From Maricaulis sp047308265 (GTDB lineage Bacteria; Pseudomonadota; Alphaproteobacteria; Caulobacterales; Maricaulaceae), in assembly GCF_047308265.1 (NCBI RefSeq), contig NZ_JBKQWY010000002.1, forward strand, positions 248,001-312,000: a DNA stretch of 64,000 bases. Direction: 5' to 3'. Position numbers and translations under genes: made by a program. Below, piece by piece: positions 15,779 through 24,502 of this stretch. Below the pieces are notes generated by a model that saw only the letters and a list, made by a program, of their open reading frames with translations, had not been told where the DNA came from and made no database searches. The first letter of the stretch is position 1; every line of letters begins with the position of its first letter.

Positions 15779-16714
15779 ATGATCGGATTTTTGCTCCGAC
15801 GCCTCCTGGTCGCGATTCCCACCCTGCTTGTTATCGTGACTGTGGCCTTTTTCATGATGCGCGCCGCGCCGGGCGGACCGTTCGATACGGAACGCCCTAT
15901 GCCGCAGGAAGTGCGCGAGCGGGTGCTGGAAAAATTCGGTCTGAACAAACCGCTCCATGAACAGTATCTCGACTATATGGCCGGATTGCTGCGGGGTGAT
16001 CTGGGGCCGTCCCTGAAATTCCACGACAAGGATGTTGCGGAACTGATCGGTGAGGGGCTTCCGGTATCCGCCACCATTGGTCTTCTCTCCATCCTTCTCG
16101 CGGTGTCATTGGGCACATTGCTGGGTTCGATTGCCGCGCTTCGACAAAATACACTCAGCGATTTCTCGGTGATGACCGTGGCCATGGTGGGGATTTCCAT
16201 TCCTCCGCTTGTGACCGGCCCCATTTTGTCTTTGGTTGTCGGATTGTATCTGGGCTGGCTCCCTACGGGCGGTCTGGACCCGATCCGGGGCATGACGCCG
16301 GATCGACTGGTGCTGCCAGTGATCACTCTGGCGCTGCCGCAGATCGCTGTGGTGGCGCGATTGATGCGGGCCTCTATGATCGAAGTCATACGATCCAATT
16401 ATGTACGGACCGCCCGGGCTAAGGGCCTGTCGGATCCGATCGTTATTCTGCGGCACGTGCTGCGCGCTGCCATCCTGCCGATTGTGAGCTATCTCGGTCC
16501 GGCATCCGCGGCGCTGCTGTCCGGTTCTCTGGTGATCGAACGCGTGTTCCAGCTTCCGGGAATCGGGGCTCATTTTGTCGACGCGGCACTTCAGCGTGAC
16601 TATACGGTCGTGATGGGCGTGGTCATTCTCTATGCCAGCCTGATCATCCTCCTCAATCTGCTGGCCGATTTGCTCTACAGCCTGCTCAATCCGAAAGTGA
16701 GTCTGGACGCATGA
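15779..16714 (+). CDS. oppB: peptide ABC transporter permease (OppB/DppB type)
   Basis: A 311-residue inner-membrane permease of the BPD_transp_1 family. The N-terminus MIGFLLRRLLVAIPTLLVIVTVAFFMMRAAPGGPFD is diagnostic of OppB-type subunits. The cytoplasmic EAA loop (EVIRSNYVRTARAKGLSDPIVILRHVLRAAILPIVS) that contacts the ATPase is near residues 200-238. About six membrane helices are visible. It pairs with the overlapping OppC gene (ATGA), and a binding protein lies 0.9 kb downstream. No ATPase gene is in the window, so OppD/OppF must be encoded elsewhere. Cargo is probably oligopeptides. Confidence 0.93.
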   Translation: MIGFLLRRLLVAIPTLLVIVTVAFFMMRAAPGGPFDTERPMPQEVRERVLEKFGLNKPLHEQYLDYMAGLLRGDLGPSLKFHDKDVAELIGEGLPVSATIGLLSILLAVSLGTLLGSIAALRQNTLSDFSVMTVAMVGISIPPLVTGPILSLVVGLYLGWLPTGGLDPIRGMTPDRLVLPVITLALPQIAVVARLMRASMIEVIRSNYVRTARAKGLSDPIVILRHVLRAAILPIVSYLGPASAALLSGSLVIERVFQLPGIGAHFVDAALQRDYTVVMGVVILYASLIILLNLLADLLYSLLNPKVSLDA

Positions 16715-17610
16715 TTGGCTCGCACGAAAACGCTAAATCCATCGAGTCCGCGGCCGTTAAAGGTCGCTCACTGTGGGATGATGCCCGCATGCGCCTTCTG
16801 CGCAACAAGGCCGCCGTCGCCTCGATGATTGTCCTGGGTCTGTTGATCCTGATGGCCTTTTTGAGCCAGTTCGATGTGTGGGTGCATGATCTGGAGCACC
16901 AGTATCGGGACCGGGTCTGGATCGCGCCAACCCTGGAGAACTGGCATATCTTCGGTACCGATGGTCACGGGCGCGACCTGTTTGCGCGCACGCTGTCGGG
17001 TCTGGGTGTGTCCTTGATGGTCGGTGTAGTGGCGACACTCGTCTCACTGGTGATCGGCGTGACCTGGGGTGCGATCGCGGGTTTTGTCGGCGGCCGGGTC
17101 GACCAGGCTATGATGCGCTTTGTCGATATCCTCTACTCCATCCCCTTCATCTTCTTTGTCATTTTGCTGATGGTGGTGTTCGGCCGGAATATCATCCTGA
17201 TCTTCGTGGCCATTGGCGCTGTTGAATGGCTCACCATGGCGCGGATCGTGCGTGGACAGGCCATTGCCCTGCGCAAGATGGAGTTCGTGGAAGCGGCGGA
17301 AGCGATCGGCGTGTCGCGCTGGTCGATCATCTGGCGTCACATCATTCCCAATGTCATGGGGCCGGTGGTGGTCTATGTGACGCTGATGATTCCCGTGGTC
17401 ATTCTGGCGGAAAGCTTCCTGAGCTTTCTGGGTCTGGGTGTTCAGGAACCGATGACGTCTCTGGGGCGTCTGATCTCCACGGGGCAACAGGACATGATGG
17501 CTGCGCCCTGGACGCTCATCTATCCGGCTGTGACCATGATGGTCACCTTGTTCTGTCTGAACTTCATTGGTGATGGATTGCGCGATGCGATTGATCCGCG
17601 CGATCGCTAG
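16711..17610 (+). CDS. oppC: peptide ABC transporter permease (OppC/DppC type)
   Basis: A 299-residue permease with the OppC N-terminal domain (SLWDDARMRLLRNKAAVASMIVLGLLILMAFL) and the conserved HIFGTDGHGRDLFARTLSGLGVSLMVGV segment. The EAA loop is RIVRGQAIALRKMEFVEAAEAIGVSRWSIIWRHIIPN near residues 175-212. It would form the heterodimeric channel with OppB. The ATG overlaps the oppB stop by 4 bp, and a strong terminator hairpin follows the stop by about 36 bp. Transcription therefore probably ends before the convergent secreted-protein gene, and the binding-protein gene has its own promoter. Confidence 0.93.
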   Translation: MIGSHENAKSIESAAVKGRSLWDDARMRLLRNKAAVASMIVLGLLILMAFLSQFDVWVHDLEHQYRDRVWIAPTLENWHIFGTDGHGRDLFARTLSGLGVSLMVGVVATLVSLVIGVTWGAIAGFVGGRVDQAMMRFVDILYSIPFIFFVILLMVVFGRNIILIFVAIGAVEWLTMARIVRGQAIALRKMEFVEAAEAIGVSRWSIIWRHIIPNVMGPVVVYVTLMIPVVILAESFLSFLGLGVQEPMTSLGRLISTGQQDMMAAPWTLIYPAVTMMVTLFCLNFIGDGLRDAIDPRDR

Positions 17611-17645
17611 GGTGATCTGACCTCATTGCCGATTTGCGACATGTA

Positions 17646-17672
17646 AAAGCCCGCCTCAATGAGGCGGGCTTT
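17646..17672. terminator. bidirectional terminator between oppC and a convergent gene
   Basis: A 12-bp perfect stem AAAGCCCGCCTC / GAGGCGGGCTTT with a 3-nt loop. A T-rich tail follows on the plus strand (TTTGTGTGTTT) and a short T-run on the minus strand. It lies between the convergent oppC and the minus-strand gene ending at 17710. The stem resembles that of the sppA terminator. Confidence 0.88.
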
Positions 17673-17709
17673 GTGTGTTTCGGCGCAGAGGGCAGGCCGT
17701 GTGACCGGG

Positions 17710-18327
17710 TCATTCCACCCGTCGAACCGGAATGGATCGACCCCCTTCAATCCGCATCTGATAGCTGTTGAGGGAGCCGCGGCGGATTTCCGCGCGTCTT
17801 GGTCCGTTTCGGGTGCTGGGCACGCGAATATTGTCTGAACTCGTCTGGCGCCAGACCTGGCCGTTCTCCATGGTGAAAATCCAGGAATGCCCGACACGAC
17901 GCGCCTCGGTGATCAGCATTTCCACCTTCTGAACACCACCCTGGGAATCCCGTTCCACGATTGTGATGGCGTCCGTGCTCTCTGTCTCCCCGTCTTCCGC
18001 GCGTGTCAGGGCGGAGGCTGTCGGTGATGAATTCGTGTCGCGGCCCAGTCGCGGCATGGTGAAGCTGGGCAGGCTGGGCAGGTTGAAGCCGAAGGTTTCG
18101 CGTTCCACGGCTTCCACTTCAGCGCGGGAAATGGTGACCAGCTCGCCGCTCTCACGATCAGAGGCCAGCGAACCGGATGCGGTATCAAAACAGGCCAGGC
18201 GCGCGGCGTCTTCGGTGATCTGGCGGCAAGCCAGGATCTGTTCGAGCGAATCATCCTGTGCGAACGCAGGAAACGCAAAGCCGAGCGCCACCGGAAGGCT
18301 CAACGCCCATTTGTAGTTCCGCATCAT
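17710..18327 (-). CDS. secreted hypothetical protein
   Basis: A 205-residue protein with a signal peptide (MRNYKWALSLPVALGFAFPAFAQ, cleavage after about residue 23). The mature N-terminus SLEQILACRQITEDAARLACFDTAS is a pattern seen in several alphaproteobacterial secreted proteins, with two cysteines 13 residues apart. A Ser/Thr-rich linker and a C-terminal beta-rich part (SWIFTMENGQVWRQTSSDNIRV) follow. I do not recognise a function. GGAG precedes the first ATG by about 9 bp. It separates oppBC from the binding-protein gene, divergent from the latter and sharing a 148-bp control region. Confidence 0.75.
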   Translation of the reverse strand: MMRNYKWALSLPVALGFAFPAFAQDDSLEQILACRQITEDAARLACFDTASGSLASDRESGELVTISRAEVEAVERETFGFNLPSLPSFTMPRLGRDTNSSPTASALTRAEDGETESTDAITIVERDSQGGVQKVEMLITEARRVGHSWIFTMENGQVWRQTSSDNIRVPSTRNGPRRAEIRRGSLNSYQMRIEGGRSIPVRRVE

Positions 18328-18475
18328 GCTTCAAACTCCAGCAGAAATGACAATTTTAACGAAGTGTAGCGGCCTCCCGTGCGAAATGTCGAGCGAGGTC
18401 TGTTGCCCGTTGCGGTCGTGGCCGGTACAAATTTGAGTGATAAGGCAACGGTAAAACGGTAGGGGAGACCGCATC

Positions 18476-20104
18476 GTGGCGAAGAAAGCTCTTTTGAGTT
18501 CCGTGATTTGCATTGTTTCGGCAGCCATGCTGGCAGCATGTGGCGGCGGCAGCTCGTCCTACGACGCAGACTCGGTCGTCCTGCACCGCGGCAATAATGT
18601 CGAACCCCTTTCGCTGGATCCGCACAAGGCCAGCGGACAATGGGAGAACAATATCATCGGTGACATGTTCATCGGCTTGTTCACCGAGGATGCCGACGCC
18701 CAACCCGTACCCGGCATGGCCGAGTCCTACACTGTCAGTGAGGATGGCCTGACCTGGACTTTCACCCTGCGCGAGGCGCTCTGGTCAGACGGTGTGCCGG
18801 TCACGGCCCATGATTTTGTCTATGCCTGGCAGCGCATCACCAATCCGGAAACCGGCGCGCAATATGTGTCGTTGCTCTATCCGATCGAAGGGGCGTTCGA
18901 GGTCTCCAACGGCGCAGATCCGTCCGAACTGGGTGTGCGGGCGCTTGATGATCGCACCCTTGAAGTTCAACTGGTCAACCCGGCACCTTATCTGCCGGGC
19001 CTGCTGACCCACTATACCACCTTCCCGCTGCCGTCTCATGTGGTTGAGGAACTGGGCGATGAATGGGTGCGTCCCGGCAATATCGTGGTCAATGGCCCGT
19101 ATCGCCTGACGGAATGGCGGACGAATGATTTTGTCCATCTGCGTCGCAATGACAGTTTCTTCGACAACGCCAATGTGTGCATTGACGATGTGTATTTCTA
19201 CCCGTCCGTGGATGCCAGCGCCGCGACGCGCCGTGTGCGATCGGGCGAGTATGATCTGAATATGGAATTCCCGGGTCAGCAGTTGGCGGTTCTGCGTCGG
19301 GACATGCCGGAATATGTCCGTGTTCACCCCTACATGCAGACGGCCTATTTCTCCTTCAACACCCAGCTCGACAAATTCTCCGATCCGGCTGTCCGCAATG
19401 CGCTGGGCATGGCCATTGATCGTGAATTTATCGCAGACGGCATCCTGCAGGCCGGTCACATCCCGGCCTATGCGATGGTGCCCCCGGGCATTGCCAATTA
19501 TGCCGGCGGTGTGGGCTCGCAGTGGGCTGAAACACCGATCGAAGAACGCCGCGAAATGGCGCGCGCCCTGTTGGAAGAGGCCGGTTTCGGCCCCGACAAC
19601 CCGCTGCGCTTTGAGTATACCTATCGGGCCTCTGGCGATAATCCGCGGATCGCACCGGCGGTTCAGAATGACTGGTCCACGATCGCGGACTGGGTCCAGC
19701 CTTCGCTGATCCAGAACGACACCCAGATCCATTACGACAACATGCGAGCGGGCGATTTCGAGCTCTCGGATGGCGGCTGGGTGGCCGATTATAACGACCC
19801 GTACAATTATCTGTTCCTGGGCGAAACAGCCTCGATCCCGATGAATTATTCGCGATATTCCAACCCGGACTATGATGCGCTCGTCACCGCGGCCAATCAG
19901 GAACTGGATGTGGATGTGCGCGCGGGCATGCTGGCACAAGCCGAACAAATGCTGATTGACGACATGCCGATCGTCCCGATCGTGTTCTATGTGAACAAGA
20001 ACCTGGTCAGCCCCGATGTGACGGGCTGGGACGATAACTTCACGAATATCCACCGCACGCGATATCTGTGTTTTGCCGATATCGACGCGGCGGCGGCCGA
20101 GTAA
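18476..20104 (+). CDS. oppA: peptide ABC transporter substrate-binding lipoprotein (OppA type)
   Basis: A 542-residue extracytoplasmic binding protein of family SBP_bac_5. The lipobox MLAACGGG at about residues 18-25 predicts lipidation at Cys. EPLSLDPHKASGQWENNIIGDMFIGLF is the family N-terminal signature. AESYTVSEDGLTWTFTLREALWSDGVPVTAHDFVYAWQR and the later FSDPAVRNALGMAIDRE block confirm OppA-like type. The start is GTG at 18476, after AGGGGAG. It would deliver oligopeptides to OppBC, whose genes end 0.9 kb upstream on the same strand but are separated by a minus-strand gene and a terminator. Confidence 0.93.
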   Translation: MAKKALLSSVICIVSAAMLAACGGGSSSYDADSVVLHRGNNVEPLSLDPHKASGQWENNIIGDMFIGLFTEDADAQPVPGMAESYTVSEDGLTWTFTLREALWSDGVPVTAHDFVYAWQRITNPETGAQYVSLLYPIEGAFEVSNGADPSELGVRALDDRTLEVQLVNPAPYLPGLLTHYTTFPLPSHVVEELGDEWVRPGNIVVNGPYRLTEWRTNDFVHLRRNDSFFDNANVCIDDVYFYPSVDASAATRRVRSGEYDLNMEFPGQQLAVLRRDMPEYVRVHPYMQTAYFSFNTQLDKFSDPAVRNALGMAIDREFIADGILQAGHIPAYAMVPPGIANYAGGVGSQWAETPIEERREMARALLEEAGFGPDNPLRFEYTYRASGDNPRIAPAVQNDWSTIADWVQPSLIQNDTQIHYDNMRAGDFELSDGGWVADYNDPYNYLFLGETASIPMNYSRYSNPDYDALVTAANQELDVDVRAGMLAQAEQMLIDDMPIVPIVFYVNKNLVSPDVTGWDDNFTNIHRTRYLCFADIDAAAAE

Positions 20105-20227
20105 CGGACACCGGGTCAGTCGGCGCGACCGTCAAGGTGGCGCCGGTCGAACCAATTGGACTGCACGTTTCCCGGCGGGGTTTGACCGCTGGGCTTGGGG
20201 CGGGCCGACAGACATCGGGGGGATGGT

Positions 20228-21469
20228 ATGGCTGGTGAAGAAGTCGTCACGGATGCGGTCGTGGCCGGAACAGCCGCCGATGGAGTGGAAGATGCTGTTC
20301 GTCAGTCCAAGCGCAAGAAGAAGAAACGCTTCAGTGCGTTTCAGCCCGATACACCGGATGATGTCTGCTCCAACTGTGTCACACGCCTGACCGGGCCCGT
20401 CTGTCACAGCTGTGGCCAGACGGCGGACACCTATCATCGCCCCATCTGGGAGCTGGTTCTTGAGGTTGTGGATGGCGTATTTGGCCTTGAGGGGCGGATC
20501 TGGCGAACCTTGCCGCCGCTTCTGTTTCAGCCGGGGCGCCTCTCGCGCTCATATCTAAGTGGGGTGCGGGCGCGCTATGTACCGCCTTTCCGGCTTTATC
20601 TCGTTATCAGTGTGATCTTCTTCCTGCTGTTCGCTGCAGCGACCGGGAGTTTCGATTTCTCGTCGGACCTCAGCGAGGAGCAGACGGAACAACTCATCGA
20701 GGAGATCCAGCAAGCCGAGGCCACGCGGGAAGATGTCGAGCAGGGCCTTGCACAATCGGGCCTGCCGGACACGGTCCAGGAGACCATTCTGGAGGGGATC
20801 GAGCAGGGCATTGAACAGGGGCGTGAGGCTGTCGAGGACGTCGTCGAGGATGGGGCGGTCTCGGACCAGGTCTATAATCCCGATACCATGGTGCTGCGCA
20901 TTCGACAGGTCCTGCTGCCTGAAGACTATCCTGATGTTGTCGAAGTGGGCGAAGATCCCGATACGGCCATTGTGCGACTGGATGACGGAACAAGTTTCAC
21001 GATCAGCCGGGAGCCGTGGATGAGTTACGGCATGCGGGTCTATCTGGCGGATCAGCTGGAACAGATTATCCGGGATAATGGCGAATCCCTGTGGCGCGCC
21101 ATGCAAGCCTGGGCGCCACGCTTGCTATTCCTGCTTCTGCCGATCTACGCCCTGATGCTGGCGATCACACATTTCTACAAGCGGGGTTATTTCTTCTATG
21201 ACCATCTTGTCGTGTCCCTGCATTTTCATGCTTTCATCTTCGCCGGCCTCATCGGGATAATTCTCTCCAGCTATGTCTATATGCAGGGCTGGGCGTGGCT
21301 GATTTTTATTACCTGGTCGAACTTCTATCTCTACAAGCTCCACCGGGTGGTTTACCGGCATGGCCGTTTTTCATCGATCCTGCGCACGCTCTTCATGGAT
21401 TTTGTCTATTTCATCATCCTCCTGCTTGCGACCGTTGTCTTGATGGTGATCGGACTCTTGCTGGCCTGA
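20228..21469 (+). CDS. DUF3667 membrane protein with zinc-ribbon
   Basis: A 413-residue protein matching DUF3667. A basic N-terminus (KRKKKKR) is followed by a zinc-ribbon C-x2-C...C-x2-C (CSNCVTRLTGPVCHSCGQ near residues 48-65) and the IWELVLEVVDGVFGLEGRIWRTL stretch. RYVPPFRLYLVISVIFFLLF forms the first helix. A long periplasmic or cytosolic insertion rich in Glu and Gln (about 155-220, coiled-coil-like) precedes four C-terminal membrane helices. Function is unknown. The ATG at 20228 has GGGGGGA upstream; the longer in-frame start is less likely. It follows oppA by about 120 bp, but no functional link is known. Confidence 0.8.
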   Translation: MAGEEVVTDAVVAGTAADGVEDAVRQSKRKKKKRFSAFQPDTPDDVCSNCVTRLTGPVCHSCGQTADTYHRPIWELVLEVVDGVFGLEGRIWRTLPPLLFQPGRLSRSYLSGVRARYVPPFRLYLVISVIFFLLFAAATGSFDFSSDLSEEQTEQLIEEIQQAEATREDVEQGLAQSGLPDTVQETILEGIEQGIEQGREAVEDVVEDGAVSDQVYNPDTMVLRIRQVLLPEDYPDVVEVGEDPDTAIVRLDDGTSFTISREPWMSYGMRVYLADQLEQIIRDNGESLWRAMQAWAPRLLFLLLPIYALMLAITHFYKRGYFFYDHLVVSLHFHAFIFAGLIGIILSSYVYMQGWAWLIFITWSNFYLYKLHRVVYRHGRFSSILRTLFMDFVYFIILLLATVVLMVIGLLLA

Positions 21470-21862
21470 TCAGTGCGGGGAGGGGGCGCGGCTTGGATCG
21501 GCCCTGCGTCGCGGGTCAATCCCGGGCGCATGTTTGCGTCTCTTGTGTCCATCATGACCGCGGGATCCGTGTCCCCCGACTGTCTGCCCGTACGGTTTTC
21601 GGGTTACCCTTTTAGGGATGCGGTTTCGGGGATTGAATAGTCGGGAGCTGACATCGGAGATACGGTGTCACGTACCACGTCACGAGGAGGCGTGTTCATT
21701 CGCCCTTCCGAAGCGCGCCGGACCCTCTTCGCGACCGGACTGCACACAGTCCGGTCAGGGCCAGGTGAGACGCGGCACAGTGCCCGATCCAGTCTTGATC
21801 ACCAGACAAACAAAAAGGCCCGCCTCAAAGAGGCGGGCCTGTCTGTGTGAGAGTGTGTCTGA
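21470..21862. other. 393-bp non-coding interval with a 10-bp hairpin
   Basis: It lies between the convergent DUF3667 and sppA genes. It holds a perfect 10-bp stem GACCGGACTG / CAGTCCGGTC with a CACA loop at 21733-21756 and the sppA terminator at 21816-21840. A 61-codon frame (21665-21850) runs through both hairpins without a clear start signal and is not called. A small RNA is possible but unproven. Confidence 0.5.
21816..21840 (-). terminator. intrinsic terminator of sppA
   Basis: An 11-bp stem AGGCCCGCCTC / GAGGCGGGCCT with a 3-nt loop. On the minus strand it is followed by TTTTTGTTTG, 23 bp after the sppA stop. The stem shares GCCCGCCTC with the terminator after oppC. Confidence 0.9.
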
Positions 21863-23653
21863 CTAGTGAGGAACCGGAGCCGTCGTGCGCATCTGCACAC
21901 CCTGCTGGCTCATGTCCTGGCGGGCTTGCAGGGCCGCCTGGACTTCCGGCATTTCCATCAGCGCATTGAGGCGGGCTGCAGATTCAGCCGTCTCGGCGCT
22001 CAGTCCGAACAGGGCATAGAAGGCTTCCAGACCGGTCAGTTGTTCCGGGAAGCGCTTCAGATTGATGCGTTCGTCTTCCGCGATACCGGCAATCTCCCGC
22101 GCTGCGGCAATCGCCGTGCGCAGTCCGCCAATCTCGTCCACCAGACCGATTTCCTGAGCCTGAGCACCGGTCCACACACGACCGCGTGCAATTTCCAGAA
22201 CGCGCTCGAGCGGCAGATCCCGACCGTCGGCAACGCGGCCCGTGAAGTCCTCGTAGATGTGTTCCATCTGGGTGCGATAGGCCTCACGCTGTGTTTCCGT
22301 CCAGGCTTCCTGGCTGGAGAAGGCGGTGGCAAACTCGCCACCCACAGACAGGGTTTCGACATTCAGTCCAACCATGTCGAATGTGCCGTCCAGGACGATC
22401 TTGCCCCCCAGGACACCAATGGAGCCGGTGATCGTTGTCGCATGAGCCACGACATAATCCGCCGGTGCGGCGATGTAGTATCCGCCCGATGCTGCGACAG
22501 TGGCCATCGACACGATGACCGGCTTGCCGGCTTCGCGGGCCCGGATGATGGAATTCCAGACCTGATCCGAGGCAATCGCCGATCCGCCCGGGGAGTCGAC
22601 ACGGATGATGATGGCGCGAACCTTGTCGTCTTCGGTGGCCGCTTCGATGGCATCGGCCATGGCATCGCCACCGATCATCTCGGAACCGCCAAAGGCCCCC
22701 GCTTCACCCGAGCCGGTCACGATGGCACCCTGGCCTTCGATCAGTGCAATGGTCGGACCGGGAGACCAGCTGCCCAGCGTCAGGGCATATTCGGCCAGGT
22801 CAACAAAATCACTGTTTTCACCGGCGCGGTCGAGGGCCGCCTCACGGGCATTGACCACGTGGCCGAGCGTGTCGACCAGACCGGCCTCCTGGGCGGCTTC
22901 TGCCGAATAGGGGGCATTCTCGAACAAGGCGTTGACAGCGTCGCTGCTGAGCTCGCGATCCGTTGCGATCTCGTCCACGGCCGTCTCGTAGATCGACGTC
23001 ATGTAGGACAGCGTTGCTTCGCGGTGCGGCTCTGTAAATGTCGTCTGCGTATAGGTGTCGGCCGCATTCTTGTATTCGTGAAACTGCTCGAATTCCGGCT
23101 GGGCATTGAAGCGTTCAAACAGCCCACCCAGGAACATGACCTCGGAGGCCAGGCCCGAGGCCGCGAAGGCGGCTGTATCCTGCAGCCAGATCTCGTCGGC
23201 ACCTGCGACGGCGAAATACCCGGTCACGGACGTGCCTTCAAAACCCTGGGCGTGTGCGATCACAAACTTGCCGGAATCCTGGAAGCTGGAAATGGCGGCG
23301 CGCAATTCCTCGGCAGCAGCCGGAGCCATGCCGAACTCATTGGCCCGCAGGAACAGGCCACGGATATTCTCGTCGCGCTCAGCGGCTTCCAGAGTGCGCA
23401 CCACGTCCACCATCGAGGTGGCTTCGGCAAAGGCAAACGGGGAATTGCTCGGCTGATCGAGGCGGCCTTCGCGCAGATCCAGTGTGAGCACGGACCCGCC
23501 GTCTGCATGAGCGACGGTTGGCGTCTGGTTCAGACTGCTCGTCGCGGCGGAAATCATGCCAACGATTATGAAGATGGCGAGGATAAACGCCAGCATCGAG
23601 CCGACAACGACGCCGACGATCGAGCCAAAAAACGTGACCCAGAACTGTTTCAT
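21863..23653 (-). CDS. sppA: signal peptide peptidase SppA, 67 kDa type
   Basis: A 596-residue inner-membrane serine protease that degrades cleaved signal peptides. One N-terminal membrane helix (residues 5-35) is followed by two tandem S49 domains. The N-terminal repeat holds the candidate general-base lysine in HEYKNAADTYT, and the C-terminal repeat holds the nucleophile serine in VAASGGYYIAAPAD. SPGGSAIASDQVWN is the family signature near residue 345. Length fits the long (E. coli-like) form. GGGGTG precedes the ATG. It is monocistronic, with a strong terminator. The long plus-strand frame opposite it is a shadow. Confidence 0.95.
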   Translation of the reverse strand: MKQFWVTFFGSIVGVVVGSMLAFILAIFIIVGMISAATSSLNQTPTVAHADGGSVLTLDLREGRLDQPSNSPFAFAEATSMVDVVRTLEAAERDENIRGLFLRANEFGMAPAAAEELRAAISSFQDSGKFVIAHAQGFEGTSVTGYFAVAGADEIWLQDTAAFAASGLASEVMFLGGLFERFNAQPEFEQFHEYKNAADTYTQTTFTEPHREATLSYMTSIYETAVDEIATDRELSSDAVNALFENAPYSAEAAQEAGLVDTLGHVVNAREAALDRAGENSDFVDLAEYALTLGSWSPGPTIALIEGQGAIVTGSGEAGAFGGSEMIGGDAMADAIEAATEDDKVRAIIIRVDSPGGSAIASDQVWNSIIRAREAGKPVIVSMATVAASGGYYIAAPADYVVAHATTITGSIGVLGGKIVLDGTFDMVGLNVETLSVGGEFATAFSSQEAWTETQREAYRTQMEHIYEDFTGRVADGRDLPLERVLEIARGRVWTGAQAQEIGLVDEIGGLRTAIAAAREIAGIAEDERINLKRFPEQLTGLEAFYALFGLSAETAESAARLNALMEMPEVQAALQARQDMSQQGVQMRTTAPVPH

Positions 23654-24087
23654 TCAAACACCCCAATACAATACGAGGCCAATCACCCCTCTTGGGCGAT
23701 GGCATGTGTCATGCGCAGGCTGGCACCAAGTGTGTGCCGGGCCCACGCTCAAACCCTATCCGTGTGAGATCACGCCGCAGACTTGGCCTGTCGAACATGG
23801 TCCCCGGACACCTCCATGACATAATGTAGGCACTAAGCCGTTAAGGGTCGAGGGATTGTTAGGGGGTATGTCCCGCAGGCGTTGAACCATCCGCGGGGTG
23901 AAACATCCAGGCCACACATGGGATCTGTGACGTCCCGATGACCGGATCAGACCGCTTACTTGATAACCTCGAACACAGATCGCCCCGGTCACTGACGGTG
24001 GCGATCACAGTTGGGTGTAAACACGCGCTGATACCTCTCTCGGCACGAAACTGGGCGAGGATCAAAATAAAGGGGCGGGAAAATAGA
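23654..24087. other. 434-bp non-coding interval between sppA and tRNA-Pro
   Basis: It contains the sppA promoter region and the sequence downstream of the minus-strand tRNA-Pro. An imperfect hairpin with a 7-bp outer stem GATCGCC / GGCGATC lies at 23978-24006, about 80 bp past the tRNA, without a clear T-run. I see no convincing coding frame; short frames here have no supporting start signal or recognisable product. Confidence 0.5.
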
Positions 24088-24164
24088 TGGTCGGAGTGGC
24101 GAGATTCGAACTCACGACCCCTGCCTCCCGAAGACAGTGCTCTACCAGGCTGAGCTACACTCCG
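24088..24164 (-). tRNA. tRNA-Pro (anticodon CGG)
   Basis: 77 nt including an encoded CCA. The acceptor stem CGGAGTG / CACTCCG has seven pairs. The D-arm is GCTC...GAGC. The anticodon stem CTGTC / GGCAG encloses the loop TTCGGGA, giving anticodon CGG, and the T-arm is GTGAG-TTCGAAT-CTCGC. It is read on the minus strand and decodes CCG proline codons. Confidence 0.97.
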
Positions 24165-24426
24165 AACCGAGGCGCGGCTTATAGCCAGTTTACTGACACG
24201 GTGCAACGCGCGAAAAACACTCTTGTGCAGCCCAATTGCAGACGGAGTTGCGATGGAGCCCGTTGAGGCGCGATGCAACCGTGTCATGGCGCGCCAGTTC
24301 AGCCCTTCAGGACAGGTGCGAGCGTGTGGAACTGCATCTGAGCAGCAATTCGACGCAGTCGGGAGATTGCATCCGGCAAATCACTTGGGTATTAAGCGCC
24401 CTCCGTCGCGAGAGACGGGACCCGGT

Positions 24427-24502
24427 TGGGGCATGGCGTAATTGGTAACGCAGCGGTTTTTGGTACCGAAGAGTCCAGGTTCGAGCCCTGGTGCCCCAGC
24501 CA
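24427..24502 (+). tRNA. tRNA-Gln (anticodon TTG)
   Basis: 76 nt with encoded CCA. The acceptor stem is TGGGGCA / TGCCCCA, and the D-arm GCGT...ACGC follows. The anticodon loop TTTTGGT gives anticodon TTG. The T-arm is CCAGG-TTCGAGC-CCTGG. The first anticodon-stem pair (G-A) is mismatched, tolerated in many tRNA-Gln. The 262 bp between this gene and tRNA-Pro hold nothing recognisable. Confidence 0.96.

Noticed and set aside
18785..20053. 422-codon minus-strand frame opposite oppA
   Set aside because: OppA is clearly encoded on the plus strand. The antisense product is His/Ile/Arg-rich without domains.
21665..21850. 61-codon plus-strand frame before the sppA terminator
   Set aside because: It runs through two hairpins, including the sppA terminator, and lacks a ribosome-binding site or recognisable product.
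21866..23767. 633-codon open frame opposite sppA
   Set aside because: SppA on the minus strand is unmistakable, with its own terminator. The opposite frame has no recognisable domain.
24165..24426. possible genes or attachment site between the two tRNAs
   Set aside because: Short frames have no start signals, and no repeat of a tRNA 3' end was found that would mark an attachment site.
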